Shown here: one piece after another, positions 59,601 through 64,000 of the stretch
Layout of the letters: each line of letters begins with the position of its first letter
Numbering within the stretch: position 1 is the stretch's first letter
Origin: Eublepharis macularius
Taxonomy: Eukaryota > Chordata > Lepidosauria > Squamata > Eublepharidae
Reading direction: 5' to 3'
Length of the DNA stretch: 64,000 nucleotides
Assembly (NCBI RefSeq): GCF_028583425.1
Contig: NC_072792.1
Location: 158,230,676 to 158,294,675, forward strand
Notes under the pieces: model-generated
Seen by the model: only the letters and a program-made list of their open reading frames with translations
Told to the model about the DNA's origin: nothing
Database searches by the model: none
Made by a program: the position numbers and the translations under genes

Positions 59601-62600
59601 AACCAGTTTGGTCCCCAGTAGTCTCTGTCATAAATATTGGTGGGTAATGATATCCTCCAATCCACCCATAAAAAGAAACCCTTTAAGTCAAGTGTTTCAT
59701 TATCCATCAGTGGAGGAAAGTGTCCTTGCAAGGAATATTTAAGAACCTGTTACAGTCCAGAGTGGGAGTTGCCAGACACAGTATTCAGAAAGGACCAAAA
59801 GTTGTTTCAGCAAAGAGCTCCCAAAAGAGGAAGTAAATGCCCAGGTGGCTGATCTACAAATCCAGTACTTCCTTTACCCCTGCTAAGGAAAAGCATATGT
59901 ATTTGCAATGGCAAAATCTTGCCAATGTCTTCCATATTGGCCCATAGAATCTATTTGCAGAGGTTCTTCTAGAAGTGAATATCTACAACCTCCTTGGGAA
60001 CAACTGGAAGTCCTCTAGAGTCTACCTCCTGTCTCCCAAGCAGCAGACTCCTCTAGAGTCTTCCTCCTGTCTCCCAAGCAGCAACCTCTGGGTTGGGGTG
60101 GAGGAGAACTCCCTGGATGCTTATGATGTACGTTGGGTGGTTTGAGCAACGGTGAGGGAACTGCTATGGATACTAGGTCTGAGAATCAAGATCTCCTTGG
60201 CCAGTAACAGTGTATTTCTCTGGTACTTAAGGGGCATCAGAGAGTAGGCGTAAGACAGGAGCACAAAACAGGTAAGACTGTCCTCTCCTTTCAGGAACCC
60301 AGAGGGTTTGCTGTTAGCTGAGGAGACAAACAAATCAGGAATTAGGTGACCTAGTCTTGGGTGATAGGTGGATGGAGAAAGTTTGAAAAGCTGCCAAAAA
60401 GGCCTGAAGGCGGCAAGTGGAATGGAGTTGTTGAAGTGAGTGGTTTCTGTGGAGCAGGCAGGGCACAGTCTGGGGGAACCACCTCACTGGAAGTGGAAAG
60501 GCTGCTGAATTAGCACAGCCCTGTCTGTAGAGCGACTAGGAAGGGTGGGTAACTCAGACAGACACCTCCTCCACCGACAGAGACAGGCAAGTCCTCCTTT
60601 GACCACTGGGACCATCGTGAAGTACATGGTGGGGGAATGTACATGTAAAACCACAATGACATGGCTAATGGTGCTAGATAAGCCATTTTGTCTCCATTTG
60701 TTACGGTCACTGTATGAACATTGGACAAAAAGACACTCATCTGTGTAAATGCGTGATGGCAGTTTGGTTCTTTAGGTTCTTATAACATCAATTACTGGCC
60801 TTATAAAACCTGGATTAAAAATTTTATTTATTTATTTATTTTCGGTTTTTATTCCACCCTCCCCACATTTCCAGCAGGCTCAGGGCAGATTACAAAATAC
60901 ATAAAGGTTAAAATATATAAAACAGTTATTATAGTTAACAATTCTAAAAACATCCAATTTACACAGTTAAAATATAATTATAAATATCAACATAGTGGCA
61001 CAGAATTCCACTGATCAAATTTAAAACAACTTCAGAGCACCTCTGCATTAAAGAGTTTTTAAAAATGGGGGTATTGGTGGTGGGGAGGGCCCAATCCCTC
61101 ATCAACCAGCCAGGGGGGCTCCGCCTAGCACCGCCCATATGCCTGACGGAACAGCTCCATCTTGCAGGCCCAGCAAAAGGATAACAAATCTTGCCGGGCC
61201 TTAGTCTCTTCAGACAGAGCATTCCACCAGGCTGGGGCCAGGACCGAAAAGGCCCTGGCCCTGGTTGATGCCCGGTGGGCCTCCCTGGGGCCAGGGACTT
61301 TTAACCTTAAATGAATACAGTTTGAGAGATGACACTGTGGATGCTCAGATGAATTTGCTACAAGCAACATTTGTATACTAGCTGGAAAAAACCTTTAGAA
61401 ATCAAGTAAGTGGTGGGCAACTTTTTAATTATTTTACTTAATTTATATTCTGCCCTTCTCCCCAGTGGGGACCCAAAGCAGCTTCCATCATTCTCCTCTC
61501 CTCCATTTCGTCCTCACCACAAATCCTGCAAGGTAGGTTAGGCTGAGAGTTTGTGACTGGGCCAAGGTCACCAAGGAGCATCCACGGCACAGCGCAGAAT
61601 CTAATCTGGGTTGCTCAGATCCTAGTTCATTACTCTAGCTGCTACATCACGCTGGTTCTCTAACCTAAACCTAAATGTAGCCTAAAGACTGCACAAAACC
61701 CCCTTGATTCTTCCAAAAACTGGTAGCATAGTACCCTTTGTAATACTGAATGAGTTCAGCATTATTTAACAAGTTAGTATTGGCAATTACGTACAGTGCA
61801 AGCTCATAACATACCTTCACTGCAGAATGGTCTCTTGATCCCAGAAAATTTCACTGTTTCGTGTAGAGTCTTCTCCTCTTGACAGTATTCACAGTAGGTT
61901 ACTATGCAGTGCAGCTTCTTGTAGTCATCTGAACAAATTCTACTGCAGAACTGATATACTTTGTTCTAATGAAAACAAACCAACCAACAATGAAAGAGGA
62001 ATGAACAAAAAAGGCTTCAAGCTGGTTGAAAATTTCATACAAAGAAATAGCAAAAAGTTAAAATTTGTTATAAATAAATCTTGTTCACATAAATCTATTT
62101 TAAATTTATGGGAAAGTGTCAAATAGCTAGCTAAGAGAGCTTTTCTTTCTTTCACTCCTTTCAAGAAGAGTTTGTTTGGCTATTTGTTCAGTTGTTCAGT
62201 TCAGTTCAGTTGTTCATTTGTTCAGTTCAGCCAATAATATCTTTTAGGAGAGATTACTTAGAACTTACTATATTTCCCTAGAACTTACTAAAATGCTGGT
62301 TTTCAAACCACCTAGCGAGCTTGCCAGGTCAGCAAAAAAACCCTACATCTCCACAGCAGGAGAGCAGAAGGCAAAATTGTTTCTGGCTGGGCCTGAGCTA
62401 ATGTTACTGCAGCTTCCTTGCAAAACAGATTCTCCATGCTACAGCAAGCAGCAAGAACTTTCTCTGCCCACTCCTCCGTATTTTCCACCCAACCTGAAGT
62501 CCCTTGAAGTGTTTTGTGTTTGCTCAAAAAAGCATCCACTTGGAAAAAGAGACAAAGTCCGAGACACAGAGTTTGAAAATACACACAGAAGAACAACACG

Positions 62601-63699
62601 TGTAGTAATTGGGAGTGGGGGACGTATTTAAACATAATCATATAGTCATCAATAACCGGGGGAGGGGGGGAGGCAGTAAGTTAATACACTTTATGTTTAG
62701 TAGTTATGGAAAATAGAAAAGCTTCTGAACCAGTTGTTTATTGTTCATTCAGAACAGGAAGAAAATAAAACCGAACTCATACACAAGCTCTTGACAGAGA
62801 TTCTGGAGAGGGTAGGGGTCATAAATCTTTTAAATTAAGTAAGTGTCAGGTTGCTAGTTAGTTTGAGAATAAGAGCATATTTGGGTTGTGGTTTTAATCA
62901 AGGAAATGTGTTCTTGCCTAGAGAAGATGGATAGACTGTAGATTTTAAAGGCTAGTGGAAAAACAGACAGCAGCATTGATGTTCGCCATGGAAAATATTC
63001 CATTATTTTTGCTTTTAGAGCCTACCTCTTCAGTACAAAATAAGATGTGATTTAAGCAGGCGCCTAATCTGCAGAGCAGGGGCATTTATAAACAAAAAAC
63101 TTTAGTAAACTATTTAATAGTTTATAATAATTTTAAAATATGAAGAACATTGCATTTTGTAATTGCATTTCATAATATTTTAATTGAAATACTCAACTAC
63201 TGGTGTTGCCAAATATTAAATAACTATTGGCACCAATGTAGGTTTAAGCTAAAAGAAACATTTATCCTATTTCTATATTTACCGACTTCTTATTCCCTTA
63301 TCACAATGCCTTAATAGGAAAGCTTTCCCCTACACCACATCATGAAAGCAGCAAAGTGAGCCATCCACAGACAAAGCAAGGGTCTCTAAATTCTCAAGAG
63401 ACTTCCCAGATATGCAGCAAAATATGATTTTTGTAATTCGTCTTGAGTCTTAGTGAGAAGGGCAGGCTATAAATGAAGCAAATAAATAAAAATATAAGAC
63501 TTAATTATAATTAAGACCCCAATCTCATGAAAACTGCAGTGAAAATGAAATTTAGCAGGCCACCAACTTTTCATATACTTACTTCCCATTCCAGTACTTC
63601 AGGCTTTGAGCAGAAAGTATTTTTGCAGTAATTGCATTTCAGCTGAATATCACTTGGAGCTGCAAACTGGCCATTTGTTGAAGACTGTACACTAAGAGT
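42745..63699 (-). CDS. ZMYM2: Zinc finger MYM-type protein 2, 3' part of gene (16 coding exons)
   Basis: The product is a nuclear, SUMO-binding subunit of LSD1-CoREST-HDAC corepressor complexes. Sixteen exons join in one frame of 771 residues plus stop. Every intron is GT-AG and all phases agree. In order: four MYM-type zinc fingers built on CxxC and FCS/C pairs (fragment residues about 22-195, for example CNYCKNTFCSK and CDCCKTQGTLKE); a Pro/Val-rich linker (VPVPVPVPVYVPVP, about 265-305); an acidic linker with an SSLPDIP triplication; a basic patch (RPRTKKKGAKRKAV); then the C-terminal domain shared by ZMYM2, ZMYM3, ZMYM4 and QRICH1 and derived from Crypton tyrosine recombinases (about 460-771). 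The end DNYELDEDMD matches the mammalian end closely. The N-terminal exons lie outside the window. Convergent placement with GJA3 supports orthology. Confidence 0.97.
43230..43320 (+). mobile_element. LINE 3' tail in the last ZMYM2 intron
   Basis: 'gtaaactgctttgagctgct' followed by 'agcagcatataaatattta' is an L2-like 3' terminus. The upstream part (42940-43230) is not clearly recognisable. Confidence 0.5.
43598..43785 (-). mobile_element. tRNA-derived SINE, inverted
   Basis: The right edge 'cagatgctctaccactgagc' is the complement of a tRNA A-box head (GCTCAGTGGTAGAGC), with the B box complemented in 'gaaattgaactgagg'. The body continues to 'gaccattggtccatcaaggc'. It is better preserved than the copy at 26345. 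Confidence 0.8.
43830..44665 (+). mobile_element. GC-rich, TATA-bearing insertion, possible solo LTR fossil
   Basis: An 830-bp block of very high GC content sits in the last ZMYM2 intron, antisense to the gene. It has a CpG-dense first part, a TATA-like 'gggatataaggtgg' near 44330 and an ATTAAA at 44649 followed by a short T-rich end. This order resembles an LTR (U3, TATA, polyadenylation signal, U5), but ends and target duplication are not resolved and no internal genes accompany it. It could instead be a host CpG promoter. Confidence 0.3.
44895..45018 (-). CDS. ZMYM2: ZMYM2 exon O
   Basis: It runs from EDKIATRKRKHEDDEP to FECYLSK plus two bases. It has a basic RKRKH stretch and the conserved ENTADPSRCPVKMFECYL. 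Donor gtattt. Confidence 0.95.
45340..45420 (+). mobile_element. SINE/LINE 3' tail
   Basis: 'ctgtaatccatctggagtct' followed by 'gtgagaaaggtgggctataa' and AAAT words; the same tail as at 32140, 51665 and 63425. Confidence 0.55.
45507..45758 (-). CDS. ZMYM2: ZMYM2 exon N (largest here)
   Basis: It runs from GSIFSRVEEEYLWRIK to SLCGTDNE plus one base. It carries the core of the Crypton-derived domain (LLNTLFYFNTKYFGLKTVEQ, RLSFGTIYRHWKKNP). Confidence 0.96.
46132..46246 (-). CDS. ZMYM2: ZMYM2 exon M
   Basis: It runs from YLNGSNRKDNIFMDPNYH to SWQPSILPD plus one base. It belongs to the helical N-terminal part of the recombinase-like domain. Confidence 0.95.
46247..47290. other. ZMYM2 intron, nothing recognised
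   Basis: The intron between exons M and L. A 124-codon plus-strand frame (46717-47091) has no family resemblance and is taken as chance. Confidence 0.5.
47291..47442 (-). CDS. ZMYM2: ZMYM2 exon L
   Basis: It runs from TKAVKLKEDVVSHSP to YYLCLGIQE, with the conserved LAHFVNEIRRPNGENYAPDS. It starts in phase 1; the split codon gives T where mammals have S. Confidence 0.95.
47835..48003 (-). CDS. ZMYM2: ZMYM2 exon K
   Basis: It runs from GAKRKAVSEFHSQDDSSEN to LDELKS plus one base, including the conserved ECSFPFKYAYGVNAWKHW, which begins the recombinase-derived C-terminal domain. Confidence 0.96.
48004..49254. other. ZMYM2 intron, nothing recognised
   Basis: The first part of the intron between exons K and J; no repeat or nested gene was seen. 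Confidence 0.5.
49255..49395 (+). mobile_element. SINE tail with (GTT)n and (ATC)n
   Basis: 'cttgttcaccactctgggtg' followed by 'agagtggtatataagagca', then (GTT)n and (ATC)n repeats to 49395; the 5' part is lost. Confidence 0.6.
49500..49695 (+). mobile_element. tRNA-derived SINE
   Basis: 'aggttcaaatcctcacttt' holds the B box; 'ctacctcacagggttgttgc' and 'agggagaaggtgggataca' are the body. It is of the same subfamily as 3872-4104. Confidence 0.7.
50167..50261 (-). CDS. ZMYM2: ZMYM2 exon J
   Basis: It runs from ATEELDTESEFLLPPVFG to RPRTKKK. The basic end, with GAKRKAV of exon K, could serve as a nuclear localisation signal. Confidence 0.95.
50545..50613 (+). repeat. (CTT)n-(CT)n microsatellite
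   Basis: A short CTT run followed by about 28 uninterrupted CT units, within a ZMYM2 intron. Confidence 0.95.
51080..51414. mobile_element. 335-bp hAT-type non-autonomous element
   Basis: The ends TAGGGTTGC and GCAACCCTA are inverted. Flanking 8-mers GTTCTTTG (51072-51079) and GTTCTGTG (51415-51422) agree at 7 of 8 positions, as for a hAT insertion. The interior is GC-rich, without a transposase. Confidence 0.82.
51665..51760 (+). mobile_element. SINE/LINE 3' tail
   Basis: 'gtgtaatccgccttgagtct' followed by 'cagtgagaaaggcagactat' and an A/T-rich tail. Confidence 0.6.
52184..52333 (-). CDS. ZMYM2: ZMYM2 exon I (with SSLPDIP repeat)
   Basis: It runs from SVITEVELLNSEAETQ, through three copies of SSLPDIP, to YEPDLDIEVDFPR plus one base. 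The mammalian protein has a single SSMPDVP at this place. Donor gtttgt. Confidence 0.94.
52231..52286 (-). repeat. ZMYM2: 21-bp coding tandem repeat in ZMYM2
   Basis: Exact units at 52231-52251 and 52252-52272 with a 14-bp partial third. The period of 21 keeps the frame and gives SSLPDIP three times. Confidence 0.95.
52503..52765 (+). mobile_element. tRNA-derived SINE in a ZMYM2 intron
   Basis: A complete copy: head 'agagccagtctgggggaatg', B box 'gggtttgattccc', body 'accttgggtcagtcacagtt', tail with ATT words. It lies between exons I and H, sense to the plus strand. Confidence 0.85.
52904..53081 (-). CDS. ZMYM2: ZMYM2 exon H (variable linker)
   Basis: It runs from VPVPVFLPTTLDSNEK to NEAAEPVELK plus one base. 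The start is conserved; the rest is an acidic, poorly conserved linker that differs strongly from the mammalian sequence. Confidence 0.9.
53201..53786. mobile_element. 586-bp hAT-type element carrying a GC-rich minisatellite
   Basis: Perfect 13-bp terminal inverted repeats TAGGGGTGTGCAC / GTGCACACCCCTA. Target duplication ATGACAAG (53193-53200) and ATAACAAG (53787-53794), 7 of 8. Subterminal 'gatttgggtatttgaatcac' and 'ggatcgggtccgatttggg' regions frame a central GC-rich tandem array (about 53398-53585) with 45-60-bp units containing 'cggccagctgggyggwggg'. No transposase. It lies in the ZMYM2 intron upstream of exon H. Confidence 0.88.
53795..55254. other. ZMYM2 intron, nothing recognised
   Basis: No clear repeat or nested gene between the hAT element and exon G. 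Confidence 0.5.
55255..55370 (-). CDS. ZMYM2: ZMYM2 exon G (Pro/Val tract)
   Basis: It codes DDDWEKEYVPVPVPVPVYVP and on to QNVPVATTVPVP. The alternating Pro-Val tract is a known feature of the family. It is separated from exon F by a 102-bp intron. Confidence 0.95.
55473..55602 (-). CDS. ZMYM2: ZMYM2 exon F
   Basis: It runs from GSAPPPSPTPNKEMKNK to QTKSCQT plus one base: a Pro-rich start followed by the conserved CKPLTMTKATYCKP segment. Confidence 0.95.
55603..56473. other. ZMYM2 intron, nothing recognised
   Basis: The intron between exons F and E. It contains a G-run near 56190; no gene or repeat was supported. Confidence 0.5.
56474..56508 (-). CDS. ZMYM2: ZMYM2 exon E (35-nt micro-exon)
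   Basis: Only 35 nt, coding (D)QGSQTPRTKVT. Acceptor and donor (gtaagt) are good and the phases match both neighbours. The mammalian protein has the equivalent DQGCQTSRTKMT. Confidence 0.92.
56570..57216. mobile_element. 647-bp hAT-type non-autonomous element
   Basis: Left end CAGGGGTAGGCAA, right end TTGCCTACCACTG: inverted repeats matching at 12 of 13, with the CAGGGG start typical of hAT elements. The target duplication is unclear. The interior has no transposase. It lies in the intron between ZMYM2 exons E and D. Confidence 0.78.
57665..57830 (-). CDS. ZMYM2: ZMYM2 exon D
   Basis: It runs from AARCDCCKTQGTLKEK to KGPENLHY plus one base. It forms the last MYM finger (CDCC, FCDQHC, FYC). 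Donor gtatga. Confidence 0.96.
57831..58518. other. ZMYM2 intron, nothing recognised
   Basis: The intron between exons D and C. A fragment like 'agatgttgtttggtgtaatg' at 58190 may be a SINE head; otherwise nothing. Confidence 0.45.
58519..58691 (-). CDS. ZMYM2: ZMYM2 exon C
   Basis: It runs from GCKLLYKQDFARRLG to FQDWYYK. It holds the finger CNYCTQLCKKGASKELDG and FCSDECC. The open frame reads on past the donor (gtaaca) into the intron, which is why a longer frame exists here. Confidence 0.96.
58692..60010. other. ZMYM2 intron, nothing recognised
   Basis: The first part of the long intron between exons C and B (it begins on the minus strand at 61814). No gene was supported. Confidence 0.45.
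60011..60086 (+). repeat. 38-bp tandem duplication
   Basis: Two adjacent units (60011-60048, 60049-60086), each starting TCCTCTAGAGTCT, differ at only about 2 positions. Confidence 0.85.
60810..61325 (-). mobile_element. L2-type LINE, 3' end
   Basis: The minus-strand frame near 61125-61325 contains RAFSVLAPAWWNALSEET and KMELFRQAYG, the C-terminal words of L2-type proteins (RxFSVxxPxLWNxLP ... LFRQAF). It is followed by a 3' untranslated part and an (AAAT)n tail, seen as (TTTA)n at 60818-60840 on the plus strand. Truncated at its 5' end. Confidence 0.75.
61420..61665 (-). mobile_element. tRNA-derived SINE, inverted
   Basis: The right edge 'attactctagctgctacatc' is the complemented head; the body contains 'ccaaggtcaccaaggagca' and 'ctgcccttctccccagtggg'. 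It lies in the intron between ZMYM2 exons C and B. Confidence 0.75.
61815..61965 (-). CDS. ZMYM2: ZMYM2 exon B
   Basis: It runs from NKVYQFCSRICSDDY to KRPFCSE plus one base. It closes one MYM finger and contains CEYCQEEKTLHETV of the next. Donor gtatgt. Confidence 0.95.
62185..62230 (+). repeat. Short GTTCA-type tandem repeat
   Basis: Interleaved TTGTTCAG and TTCAG units run for about 45 bp in the intron just upstream (on the minus strand) of exon B. Confidence 0.8.
62231..63424. other. ZMYM2 intron, nothing recognised
   Basis: Opposing open frames of about 110 codons at 62293-62641 show no family resemblance. Nothing else was seen. Confidence 0.45.
63425..63500 (+). mobile_element. SINE/LINE 3' tail
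   Basis: 'tgtaattcgtcttgagtctt' followed by 'gtgagaagggcaggctataa' and AAAT words. Confidence 0.55.
63583..63699 (-). CDS. ZMYM2: ZMYM2 exon A (first in window)
   Basis: 39 codons from TLSVQSSTNG to KPEVLEWE, starting and ending in phase 0, with donor gtaagt. It opens the first MYM finger of the window (CNYCKNTFC). The preceding exon is outside the window. Confidence 0.93.
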
Positions 63700-63854
63700 C
63701 TGAAAAATATTTTCAAATACACAGATCACTCTAGAATATCTATTACCATGTCTTATTACTTAAAAAAACCCTGTGGAAATATGAACTATGAAACAGGTGT
63801 AAACATTAATTTTGGCTTGATTCTTAAAACACACAACACTGATTAATTCCACTG

Positions 63855-64000
63855 AGTAGTTCATCAGTAGAACCAGCTGCCTAGGGAGGTGGTGGGTTCC
63901 CCTCATTGGCAGTCTTTAAGGAGCGGCTAGTCGAATACTTGTCGGGGATGCTTTAGGCTGTTCCTGAACTGGGCAGGGGGTTGGACTAAATAGCCTGTGA
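63855..64000 (+). mobile_element. CR1-type LINE 3' end, cut by window edge
   Basis: 'accagctgcctagggaggtg' followed by 'gtgggttcccctcattggca', 'ctttaaggagcggctag' and 'gcagggggttggactaaata' is the typical CR1 3' end of reptiles. It continues beyond the window. Confidence 0.75.

Noticed and set aside
61125-61370. 81-codon frame as a host gene
   Set aside because: The words WWNALSEET and LFRQAYG identify it as the end of an L2-type LINE protein.
1-64000. CRISPR arrays, operons or a prokaryote-like defence system
   Set aside because: The content is vertebrate with spliced genes; no regularly spaced repeats or clustered small genes occur.

Overview
The window looks like nuclear DNA of a reptile, most likely a squamate (lizard or gecko-like). 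Two things support this. The two recognisable genes are vertebrate genes in tetrapod order, and the interspersed repeats are a squamate mix: tRNA-derived SINEs, BovB/Sauria-type 3' tails, L2 and CR1 LINE ends, and many short hAT-like or foldback non-autonomous DNA elements. The species itself is not readable from the sequence.

Layout. 1-4.8 kb is intergenic and repeat-filled. 4.86-9.4 kb is a mostly unique, CpG-rich stretch with two CpG islands (about 4858-5335 and 8850-9250), the best candidates for the promoter and first non-coding exon of GJA3. 12810-14327 (+) is the single coding exon of GJA3 (connexin 46/56, lens gap junctions), preceded by a splice acceptor. 14.3-39 kb is the convergent intergenic region. 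It holds one likely solo LTR fossil, nested elements, several foldback elements and long stretches with nothing recognisable. 42745-63699 (-) carries the last sixteen coding exons of ZMYM2, a nuclear zinc-finger corepressor subunit. They encode 771 residues plus the stop in one unbroken frame: four MYM-type zinc fingers, a Pro/Val-rich linker, an acidic linker and the Crypton-recombinase-derived C-terminal domain. The 5' part of ZMYM2 lies beyond the right edge.

GJA3 and ZMYM2 converge tail to tail about 28.4 kb apart (stop to stop), as they do in human 13q12. No functional link between them is implied. No RNA gene, CRISPR array or multi-gene system was found.

The most unusual items are: an in-frame 21-bp repeat expansion in a ZMYM2 exon; a 31-bp exact copy of GJA3 3'-flanking sequence inserted 1.2 kb away between 10-bp direct repeats; a foldback element flanked by a perfect 13-bp target duplication; a 640-bp foldback transposon centred on an 18-bp palindrome and nested in an L2 LINE; and a hAT element carrying its own GC-rich minisatellite.
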